Assembly (NCBI RefSeq): GCF_000485595.1
Contig: NW_014577375.1
Span: 180,486 to 209,850 of the forward strand
DNA from: Priapulus caudatus
Lineage: Eukaryota > Priapulida > Priapulimorpha > Priapulimorphida > Priapulidae
Length of the DNA: 29,365 nucleotides
Reading direction: 5' to 3'
Shown in pieces: positions 1 to 12,100 of this stretch. The translations under genes were made by a program, and so were the position numbers. How positions within the stretch are numbered: the stretch's first letter is position 1; each line of letters opens with the position of its first letter. The notes under the pieces are model-generated. The model did not search any database, had not been told where the DNA came from, and was given only the letters and a program-made list of their open reading frames with translations.

Positions 1-54
1 CACGGACGATCATGCGATTCTACAAGCTGCATCTGACTATGTCAGATGAGCTAA
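1..54. repeat. End of a dispersed repeat (same family as 2115-2679)
   Basis: Bases 1-54 match 2626-2679 closely (cggacgatcatg, then ttctacaagctgc, then gtcagatgagctaa). The element runs off the left edge. Its inner end stops only about seven bases from the exon 22 splice donor. Confidence 0.75.
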
Positions 55-61
55 TAAATAC

Positions 62-193
62 CTTGTCCTGTTGCACATGTTTCTGATACAGAATTTTTAG
101 ACATTCTTTCAGCTTCTTTGGTTCTTGGATGTATCCAACGCAGTTATGGAGGTCTGTTCTAAATCTCTTCATCATCGCACCCAAGTCTTGTAC
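62..193 (-). CDS. CFAP57: CFAP57 exon 22 (last exon in window)
   Basis: Residues 1038-1081. It reads [20 protein letters not shown] and then [20 protein letters not shown]. It ends at a gtattt donor at 61-60, so further exons lie left of the window. Confidence 0.93.
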
Positions 194-3100
194 CTAAAGG
201 TAAGCAAAGATCCACGAAAATCCTGTTACTGTACACCCCGTCACAAAATTTTACATGAATTTATGATTAAGGATATATTTTTACGAAATTTTATTGCAGA
301 AAGGAGTTGAAACTCTACCGTCTGTCTTTCGGAGCTCAGCTCACGATCCACCGCTCGTAATTTCTGTCTAAGCTCTGTCACGTTCAGGTCCAGCTGTGTG
401 TTCAGCTTGTGGAATCTCTCCAGTTCGCCCTCCATCTAGAAGACAACAACTAAATATCGACAAAGGCATACAAGAACAGACAAACATTGAATAACTATCT
501 AGTACGTACGTATAGGTCGAAATTGAAGTTGATTAAATTAACACAATATTTACTTTGGGTAATGGTACAGATTAACATTTTTTAACTACATCCCATTTTT
601 CTATAATGAGTTTCCCTGATGTTAAAGCACAAATCACATACGGCCTGTATTTGTTCCTTCATCTCCTTCACTTCATTCTCCCTCGGCTCAATCTGTTTCT
701 TCAATTCTTTAATTTTATAGTCCAAGACAAACTTGAATTTTTCCAGCTCCTGTAGAGAGAATATAATACTGCTGATCAGTATACTGTAAAACCTGTCCAA
801 CTGTAGTACTACCTCACAAAATCTTCACTTGCCTTAGCCATTATCAGACTGATAGGGATGAACTATTTGGCTAATAAAGTGGCTAATATATACTGAACAA
901 ATATTTATATTTTGAAAATCTGCACATTTGCATATACACGATGAGATGTTTTCAGCAATCTGATTTAAATTTTAATTCACTTTATACCTGATTCTTCTTC
1001 TTTAAGTCATAGATCCTTTTCTCTTTGTCCTGGATGGTCTCATCCCGCTCTTGGATTTGCCTATGCAGTCCCACAATGTCCTTCTCCAGAGACCTGATGA
1101 CACCCAGCAGTTTCCCCTGTTCTGTCTGCAACTTAGTGATCTCGGCTTTATGGTCGTCTATCTCCTTCTGAAGGCTGGTGAACTGGAACGTACAAATAAT
1201 ATTTACAAACGCATAGCGTACCAGTTTCATTGCGTTTCTTCATAGCTACTGTTCTTAAATTATAATCCGTGACAGCCAGAGACACATGCCTTCTTCCTCA
1301 TTATTCCTGTCTCTCCCTTCAGTCGGAGATTAGCTTCCTTCTCTTCACGCAGCTTCCTCTCATACTTGTTTTTCAAGTCTAGTATTTCACTGTCAGCATC
1401 CTCCTCGATCTGTCGCTTGGTTTCTTCATATTCTTTGTTCTTTTGCCTGCTCTCTTCGTGCACCTATGTATGGAATAGATAGGAATGTCTCAAATGCACT
1501 GTGATCAAGCAGACACTTGCAAAATCTCAACCACTTTCAGATTTCTTCAAACAAGTGCCGCGGAGCGACAGCGCTCATCTCACGTCTACTGCGGTGACTC
1601 TGTGGTGGAGTGGTGGGATTCTAGTAAACCCTGTTAGTCCCAAATGTGTTCACATACGTACGTGCCGAAACAGTGGAAGGCACAGGGATGGTATCAGGAA
1701 CCTTCTCGAAGGAATGTTCGTTGGGATCGTTATGAAAGTTGCCACGAGATGGCGCATACGTTTAAGTGTCTTAAGATTAAAGATGGAAGCTCCCATCATA
1801 TGTAGTAGCAACAACTATTTGCAAGACAGAATAGGTAAGCACTCATCCATTTACCAACGCAAGCCTACAGGCTGAAACAGAGAGCTGCCACCTGTAACTA
1901 ATTAACGCAGGTAAAAACTACACAGTACTATCACCACCACATGCACTGGCAGTGGCTACTGGCAGTGGCATAAGTTCCATGTAACACACTGACAGTACAG
2001 AATGCCATAGAAATTATACGATTTAAGGAGCATAAACCTTCTTCAACCAAATTTAGCTTTTGAAATTTCACTGTGACATTGTAGCCTCATACGTCCAGGC
2101 ATGTATATATTCTACTAGCAAACCCGGCAGTAAAATTATTTCTAACAGTAAACAAATCCATGTTTAACCCTCCTCTTCAGGGTCAAAAGGTTATCCGACA
2201 CTTACTCTTCGTATGTCAGCGGAAAGTACATTTCATGGTCCTTTCAATAAAGCCATAAAAATGGTAGGTCACCGCTGTAACAAAAAAGTTTTTCAATCGC
2301 TCTGTCAGACCATGTCCTCAGAAAATGTCTAAAATCTGCCCTGTGCCCCATTGACCTTTGACCTGTGACCTCCAATTTCGGCACAGTGATGGCTTTTCCT
2401 ACCATGATGCTATACACCGACTATCACGAGCCTAGGTCAAGCCGTTTAGATTTGTGCCGCATTTCTGCATTTCCTCCCTATACCTTAAGTTAAGGAGGGA
2501 ATGTTCCCCCTTTTTTTACACCTCTTGACCCCCCAGCTTCGACATCCCAACTCGTTTTCGTATTACCCCTCCACGTCCCGACTTTCGACTGTTGACGGAT
2601 GCACGGACGGCCGGCCGGACGGCCAGACGGACGATCATGTGATTCTACAAGCTGCACCTGACTACGTCAGATGAGCTAACAACCATAAAACAAAGATTTT
2701 CCACCAAACATCAAAAGACAATTCTAATCTTGTAACCAGCAAGGGAAAAGAGAGGGACCCACACATTTAGTGGAGATGTGAGACCAAGGCAGATGCCAAA
2801 CAAACTGGTATGGGGTGGAACGAGACGTAGGGACTACCTAGAATATGGTGTGATTGAGAAGTCTTCAATTGAATTGAAACTGCCATCGCAAAATTGAACA
2901 TATATAAGATAATAATAATAATTGTGATTCAATTTATTTAAGATAACATATTAGAAAGCCATTAGTACACGACTTATAAAACAATGTAAAACACAAACGA
3001 AAACGGGTTATGTAACATTGTGCATCACTAGACAACAGGTCGTGATTTCCAAGACACCAACGAGCTTCGAGTTTTTAATTCGAACCTGCTTAACGCAGGA

Positions 3101-6100
3101 AATCCCAGCTAACAGCAGAGTGCTAGCTGGCATGGCCTAGGTACGCACCTGCTCCAGCTGCTGAGACTTGTCGAGCAGCTTGGCTTCATAGTATTCAGTC
3201 AGCTCCTCGCAGGCTCTCTCCTTGCTGACGCCTGCCTCTCTCAGCTGCACTTCAAACTCCTCCTGCAGCTTGTGCATGCGTGCCTGAAGCTCCTCGTACT
3301 TCTCGTACTCCATCATCAGCTTCTTGTTGTTAGCAGCCTCTGCAGCAGGTAGTGAGACAGTAACCAAAACCTCCTTCTATGCTGTTCGCAATGCAAACTC
3401 GTCCTCGGTTAAGCAACGGATACATGAAGCACCTTGCAGGCACTTACACAATGCATTGATTAGTATCTAATTCTAATCACGTCAATTATGCTGCACATTA
3501 ACAGTGAACACCCTTGCAACGCCTGCATGGCTCCTTTACAGACTTTTCACAGCGGGTTAGATCCGTGAATTACGTTGATACTAGAGCTGGGCAATATTTC
3601 CATTACGATTCTCAAGTGAACCCATATCATTATTGATTTTGTGACTAATCACATGTATGGTGTACATTTATTTACTCATTAGCTAGCTTGCAATATGTGC
3701 TTACATTCATAGAAGTGGTTTATATGGTGATATATATTTTTAGACATTTGGATGAACTAACAACTAACAGAAACGAATAAGCTGTATAATAATAGCCGAG
3801 TATCTAGAAGATTGGAGCCACGTGCTGCAATGAGATATCTTTGGTAACCAAACTATGAATAATAGATGCATGACCATTGCTATACAGCAGGCTGTCTGAC
3901 ATCTACTATGTATTATAAATTCTACTATGCATATATCTTACAACCATCTATTTATTGTTACTACTTGTGATAAGGAAGAACATGTCGGTCTATCTATAAT
4001 GCATATTTTTATACACAAAAAGTGTGCATTAAAACCTCTTTAATTATTCACGTAATTAAAGGACAGTGTATTAAGATATTCAACCACACCCAATTGCTCA
4101 AGTTCAGTTGCATGAGATTCTTGAATGGTCTGCAGCTGCTCTCCATGCCTGGCTTCCTGTCTCTCCTTAGCTAACTCCAGCGCCTGTTGTTTAATAAATT
4201 CAACATCACATTTGAGATAAGTGTAATGTAAGTGATCTTAATGGTTTTTACACTGATTTATGTTAACTCAGTGCCATATGATATGATATGTCAAAAGCGT
4301 TGGTACTGGTTATGATCCATATATAATCAAGTTTGGCCAAGATCTGCATAGCATCCATATAAATTACTGTGCCAATACCATCAATTTAATAGTAATTAAA
4401 GTAACCATGACAGTGACCTTGCTCTTGTTCTTTATCTCCTCCATCTCCAGTACAAACTTGTCGGTCATGTCCTTGTACTTTTCATTGTAGTTCATGTCTT
4501 TGAGGCGCAGTTGATACTCGTTCTCCATTTTAAGTTCTTCTACTCTAGTCTTTAACTCACTCATCAGCGAATTCTGCATATGGTTGGGAAATACATAAGT
4601 TCGACCCATCAAGCACAAGCATTAGGAATTGTCATGTCTGCTTCCTAGGAATCCGGCATGAGTGATAACACTACTTGTTGGTACTAATAGTTGCTTTTAT
4701 CAGTCACTGAAAATCTACAGTTTAAGAAAGGAATTTTCGAAATATAAAGTATTGAAGTAAACTTGAGTTATAAAGTAATGGTTGAATTAGCTATATCCTA
4801 CCTTCTCCTCCAGGTCGCTTTTAGTTATGAGAATCTCCTCTGAGTAAATGATGTCTTTGTCTCTCTTCATGAGTGCTCTGCCCTCTCTCTCACTTACCTT
4901 CCACAGGATGATGCATGCATCATCTGACACAGTCACCAGGAACTGGTCATCATACGTTACTGCCATCTGGAACATACGGCGCAACTAGTAAAATTACCTG
5001 GGAAACAAGAGGTCATAGGTACGTCTTGCTGAATGTTAGTCATCGTAAACCGACCACAAATTACGAACGGTTCAAGAAAGCTAAGCGCACCCTAGTTATT
5101 TGCGAACTATGAGCCTGGTGCTCCTGCCACTCTCCCGGCACAGCCAAGTTGCCTTGCGTTGTTGACTTCATGCACTGAAGTGTTCCCTGTGCACTTCCAC
5201 TGAACAGCATGCGGCCAGAATGCGCAGTTGCCACTGCCGTCAAGGTTGTCCCTCTCGAGTCGACGTCATGTGTCACCTATGTCACGTATGAGTAAACACC
5301 ATACTTGTTCGTTAGCCATGTTCATCGTCGAACTGCTATATATTCATCATCAGTGCATTTACTCATGTGATGTTGTTAAATTTTTGTTGAAAATAGTACT
5401 ATCATGACATGATTTGTACACACATTAAATAAGTAACACAATTACGTGCAAAGACAATTCTAGTTCATACCTGTGATTCTGTGGCACTTTTTAAAGCTAT
5501 CTCCTTAATGCTCTGATCAGATCCGACAGCAAATGTCGTGAAGCCATCGGGGGCCACGCAGACACTGTTGTAGCTACATGACTTAATCACACATTCACCC
5601 AGCCGCTTCCCTGTGGATTAAAAAATAACTTTAATATAAATGATAGTTAAAATACTTATAGATCATTCTTATTTAACCATACAGTTCGTCGTAAGTCATG
5701 GTTAAACTAACCATTATATACATATTTCTTTGATTAATGAAACTTGCACTCTCATGCAACGAGTTGAAAATCATGTAATATTCATTGCTACCCGAACACT
5801 GAGAGGAAAATAAGATAACTTTAACAGACTATATCTTGTAAACCACTTACAAATTACACTCCTCAACGTTACAGCTACAGAATGTCAAATAAAGATAAAA
5901 TATACAAGGTTGTTGCAAACATACCTGTGGAAACGTCCCAAGAATAAACTGCACCATCCCATCCACATGAAATAATTCGAGAATCATCCAGTGTCCAGAT
6001 TACGACCTTCACCTGGGAAATTTACAGCAGGAGCACAGCTAAAATTTGCTGTCCAAGCATCAAATTTCATACATTCACGCAAAACAGACATACATTCGTC

Positions 6101-9100
6101 CAGTACAATTCCTATTTGCATTGAGAGCATTATGGCTCAGCTCGTTGTAATCGCAGCTGACAATTAAATGTGTGTCTATAGGATTACCATTAGACTGGCA
6201 GTTTGCAAGCATGAATTTTGATAAGCTAGGTTTTTAACAGCAACTAATAAATAGCTTCTATAAACGGTTAGACTGTTTTCATATTTGTGAAACAATGTAT
6301 TTCCACAAACTAACCCTATTGTCTCATAAGCCGGGGTTTTTTTTTATTTGGATGTATGCACGTTAAGTGTGTGGCCCTCCAAACTCCTTTTAAACTACTG
6401 ACCCCACTGTACAACTGTACATGGTACGGTTACACGCAGGGTTCATGAGATGGCAGAGATGCCCGTAATGCCGGGTCTCCTTCTTTTTATTAATGAATAC
6501 TAAATACCTACTTTTCCATTGTGGCCTTTCAGATTTGCAACATTCTCAAAGGTGACTGTCGAATAGACCTGGATGACATTGCCATGTACTGCGACAAACA
6601 AGTGGCCTCCGTTGCTGAACCTGCACTGTGATACACAAATTGAAGACGGGCATTACTGCCAAGTGAGAAGAGCGGTAACAATATACCTACCACATGAATC
6701 CTTGCGAAGTCGTTAATGTAAGACAATTTCATGCCATGTATGCAGGCTTGTTTGTGTAACAAAATCAAAGTGAACCTTTATAATACAACATTTTGTTTCG
6801 GTTATAAGAGCCATCTCCCAACTCCATTTTTTAGTCCAGGCAACCTTCTATATATTATTAGTATGCTAATTGTAACTCGAGCATGCCAACTCATACACCA
6901 CAATTGATTATCTGGCATAAACACAAGTTGCGGCATTGCACATGGTACTGTTGACTAATATTATAAATTACCTCCCGACAGCCACGGATCATGAACTCCT
7001 TGAACGTTCTGATATCATCAATGAGTAGATTCATCAAACGGACCTTATCGCTAAAGCCAGCCAGGATGTACAATCCTGATGGATGAAACGCAACACTGTA
7101 CACCTCTTCCTGGAACTCTTTGTATAATTCCAGTGAACTAGAATGATAATTTTAATGAATTTGTAACAACAGCAAGATGACATCCAAGAATATCAGGTCT
7201 GAAAAAATATATTCTAGAAAACATATTAGCTCTGTTGGGGACGTTTTGCTTCAAACACAATATGTTTATGAAAAGTTAATTAGTAATTAGTAGCTTAAGA
7301 TGTTATCATGATTAATATTATTGTTGTAAAATTCTTGTAATAATTGCACATGTGCAAGTATTGCTGTTAAACGTGGTACACGTACTAGACCTTTGGACCT
7401 TGAGCATTTTTGCAAAAATGTTCTCACCAAGTTTCAAAGTTCCATATGCGAATAGATTTGTCCATTGAGCAAGTGGCAAACCAGGGTTTCCTGATGCACA
7501 CATCAAGACCACTTATGATGTTCGAATGAAACAGCTGGCTGGCCGTCTCAAACCTAACAGCTTCCTTATGCTGTAAACACAAGCGATCTCTTCAGATCAT
7601 CATAAATGAACATCACTAACAATTAATGGCTATATAATGTAATCACACACATATAAAGACCAAGGTCGTAGCTAGTAGGGGGGGGGGGGCAGTTGCCCCC
7701 AGAAATATGTAGATTCATTATGGTCAATGGTGGTCACCTTTCTAGAATACGCACGCCACACTGTGGCTTTACCCCCCCCCAGGCAATATGGGTTAGCTAT
7801 GCTCCTGATGACTAGTGCTAAAATGGTATTGATAAAAAAATCATAACATTTAAGCTGACAACAATGACGATGCAATGACGATGCAATGACGATCACAGGG
7901 GCGATAATAGTTATAGCATTTTATATAGGGTTTATACACAGGTTAATATATCCAGCACTGTTTTCCAAACAATGAAAATTAGTAGCACACCGTTCCTAAA
8001 TCCGCACTGGAGAGTGTCATGGAGAATATCTGGTTTCTATCTGTACTGGCCACTAGAGTTTCCTCGGATGGACTGATGGCAAGGGTAAGAATTAGCTCTG
8101 CATCTTCAGTGCCCTCTGCTACCAGACTGCGCTCTGGAACCTACATACAAGTCATACAGAAGCCTGGTCAGCTTTCACCAGACAACTACTTAGGTTATTG
8201 TTAAATATATTGCCATCATCTCTTACTTGCAAATAAGAAAGGATCGATGAGCTCAGTATACGTTCAGTCTAATCATAGAATGGATTCCATTTTCAGCTGG
8301 AACTGGATTACTATCAGTTTCTCCAAGTACAACATTTTCATTTAAATATGCATTCAATACTAAATAAGAATGCTGTGTATAACTTCTGGTATATACATCT
8401 CGAGCCATGCAGTAAGCAACGAGTATTAAGCTACTCACTACATGAATCAAACTCACCTTGATTTCTTTCGTTTTTTTAAAAAACGTTTTCGTTTCAGTGC
8501 CTCTTTCAAAAAGATGGACAGTGCCCTGACCACAGGCACAGGCGATTCGGGTGCCTTTGGAATAAGTAGCAATGCTCGTGACTTTATACATATTCGCAGG
8601 TATGCTACCTTGATGTGACTCTGACGTAATGTGCTCATGTTTATCATTATCTTTCCTAAGTAGAAATCAAATAGAATTCAAATAGAAGCTTCCAAGCATA
8701 CAATGCCAAGTAACAATAATTACTTGAAAGTGACTAGAGAAGTATATTTTATAATTCCAACTGAAAATCACTTTTTTTAATTTTAACATCAAAATTATGA
8801 AATGAGCTCCTATACCTTATGAGGTCAGGTTTGCTGCATAGCATCACTGTAACAATGGTATTTTTATGGTTTTTCAAAGATTATGAAAATTTTGGGCCCA
8901 ATTATTGTCTCAAGTAATAATCACTATACCAACTTACTTAGTGTTTGTGCCTGGCTTGTAGATGTAGTAATCAGCCTTGTGTTCACCTTCCTCAAACAGC
9001 ATTACTCGGCCATTGTCAGTGCCTACAATGATGCGATCCTCTGGACTCCAGTGCAGAGCTGTGAAATTCTGCAAAAAGGTAAATGTGTACATAAAGATCA

Positions 9101-12100
9101 AAGGAATAAATAAAAAATCAAATTTTAAATAATTTTTAACTGCCCCATAGTGTATCAAATGTCTAGAAATTAATACATGGCTTCCCTTTGTCCAATTGTG
9201 TGTGCACGTGCATGCGTGTCTGTGTCCGTGTGTGCGTGCGTGCGTGAATGCACCTGTGCATGCATGTGCGTGTGTGTGCGTGCGTGCGTGTGCACGTGTC
9301 TGTGTGCGGGTCTGTGTGTCAGCGCATGTGTGCGTGTATGCATACGTGCATGGGTTGTTAAAGAAAGAAGAAAATAAAAAATTTAATAACTAAACATGTC
9401 TACAAATATCTAACAATTAAAGTTCAACTTATTCCTATTATTTACAACACGTGATAAAATGACACCCAAAAGCAAATTGAAGGAAATGAAGTGTGCAATA
9501 CGGCATAATACCTGTAGCTCAGAAGCTTTAGCCTGGTGACATTGCTTTATGTTCCCCTCAGTAAACTTGTAAAGCTTGAATATACCTTCTCCAACAACTA
9601 CAATATGTGTGTTGTCAAACGGACTAAACGCCACCTGATCAAAGCAACCAATTAATGATCATGTAATTACAGTAACTTTTTCCCATATTTGCGAGTTGAG
9701 TACAAGAGTACCCTAATTAAATCAAATCCCAATATTAGCTTGACCGTAGTCAAAAACTGGCTGTCTAATTAAAAATACACATATCAATGAGTATATGCGC
9801 ATTGGGAAGAAGTAAGGTAAGTGGAGCACTATGATAGTTCATAGAGCGGGTTGCTATCAGATCTTATTTTAGTTATACATGTATTCATATAGATCTGTGA
9901 GTTTCTTATAAAGCTAATTACCACCATTCGCATACTGAACAGGAACATCTTGTCTGACAATACGTCCGTGTTACATTTCATTCATGGGTGGCTAGGAACA
10001 ACTAGGGTGTGCAGTTCGGGTCAGAAACAATGTAAAATATCTTCTTCTTGCACATCCCCCTATCACTCCCACCTTCTTCTCTGTTGCATTATCCATAATT
10101 TACATAATAACTTCGAATGATTTTATTTTATTACTAATATTACTGATACATTTTGGGGATTATACAATCTTGTTTAGAATCAAATCTTGGCATTCTTCCC
10201 AAATAGAAACTAAAGCTCATAGGGTCTATGTCCCCCAGGGTACTGCCGGAACGTACCCTGGTAACTATCTGATACGGTTAGGCTTAGGGTTAGGGTTAGG
10301 GAGTAGGTGTAGGCGACTTCCTAGACTCGTTAGTGGAGTAGGCGAGGTACGGTCCGGCATATTAGATAGTACCAGGGTACGTTCCGGCAGTACCCTCGCG
10401 GACGTAGACCCTCTCAGCGAAACTAAATGCAGTAATACCAGGGATGCCATAATAGAGATTTCTATTATGTAAGAGATCTCCATCATTTCTCACTTGGTAA
10501 TATCATGGTAATACACACCTGATGAACTGGCGACATTGAATCTGACTTGGATGTTTTTATTGATCCTAGTACTCTAGCCTTCTCCCATTGCCAAAGCACC
10601 AATGTCCAGTCTGGATGATTACACTGAGCAATCAAAAACTTGCTATCATGAGAAAATGCTAGACTCACACACTCCTGTCCCTGAACATCCAGGCAATTAA
10701 GGATTTTTCCTGCATAAAAAACCAATAAACCATGCATTCTATCATGAGTTGTATTTAATAGACATATTTGAAATACCTTGTTTTGTTTTGTTTAAATAAC
10801 CATGTTTTATTTAATTGAATGAAAATGAATTTATATTTTAAATCATTCACTTGAGACATCAAATATATTTTCATAATAGTTTCCTCTTTTCTACGTGGAG
10901 ATATATGATAAATGTAGCAATAAAGGCTATTGTCTATAGTAACTAGAGTAAGATAATTCTGCATTAGCTCCACTATGTAGCTCCCTTTTAATAACGTCCG
11001 AGTCTGATGCAACAGGAACATGCATGGGCCTGTGTGGTATGGGTATACAAACATGCATGAATTCAGGGGTCGAAATTAGCGGTATCCCGATATCCGCGGA
11101 TTCTTGTGCGGGATACCAGATTTCAATGCTTGGTATCCCGCCGGGATAGTAAAAAAAAATCGTCATAATCGGGATAGTGGTTGTTGAGTTATCAACTTTA
11201 TACCGTAGCGCATCTGAGCAAGTGCGAGAGCGCGAGTGCGCGCCCTTAGTTACTAATTTACTATGCCACACTAGCGTTTTTATACAGCAGGCATAGCATA
11301 TTTGCAAGCGCAAGCGTGGCCGATGTTGATCATGTGTATACATTGATGTGTATCATGATGTGTATGATGTGCATGATGTGCATGTGTGATGTCTGATGTG
11401 CATGTGTGATGTGCATGTGTGATGTGCATGTGTGATGTGTGATGTGCATGATGTATACATTGATGTGTGATCATGTGTATACATTGATGTATACACATGA
11501 TCATGTGAACATGTGTATACATTGTATCATGATTGTATCAAGCGAGCCAGACAATGCGTCTAGACAATACGTCTGCAGTGTACTGTGGAGGCGTATGTGA
11601 AATCATAGATATATACAACACCTGTGTTGTATCAAGAGCAGATAAAGAAGGCACGCTCTTGGCACCTTCTTTATACGCTCTTGGTATATATCTATGGTAA
11701 AATGAAATGCTCGCGAATGCACTCAGCCCACTAATGATTAGACGCGGGAGCGACGCTCGCGGGAGTATAATTGTCAGGAGTAGATAATAGGGAATCCCCT
11801 ATAATAATTCCCTATTATCTACTCCTGATAATTATAAATATGCTGAGCACTGGTATTGCGTGCATTGTGGAGAGGGCTGCGCTTCGCTCACTTTGCTGCT
11901 TCAGATTTGTTCCTGTTTTTTTAACCACACTCACAGGCCTGTTGTTTTTCATTCAGTAATTACCTTTTGCTCTTATCACGGCATTTTAATGTTTTGCTCT
12001 TTCGGAATCGTGTCTAACCTATACAAAATGTTAAAATCTTGGCTGAAAAATACTCGTCAAACATCATCTCCTGTTGTTATCAACGAGGAAGAGACAATAG

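Noticed and set aside
1501-1875. 124-codon plus-strand open frame
   Set aside because: Lies in CFAP57 intron 17, has no recognisable motif, and its composition looks non-coding.
9195-9352. Regular repeats suggestive of a CRISPR-like array
   Set aside because: No constant repeat-spacer spacing; it is a dinucleotide/hexanucleotide microsatellite in an animal genome.
9177-9393. Overlapping Cys/Val-rich open frames
   Set aside because: Produced by the GTGCGT microsatellite.
11280-11522. His-rich minus-strand open frame
   Set aside because: Encoded by the gatgtg/catgtg repeat; repeat-driven, not a gene.
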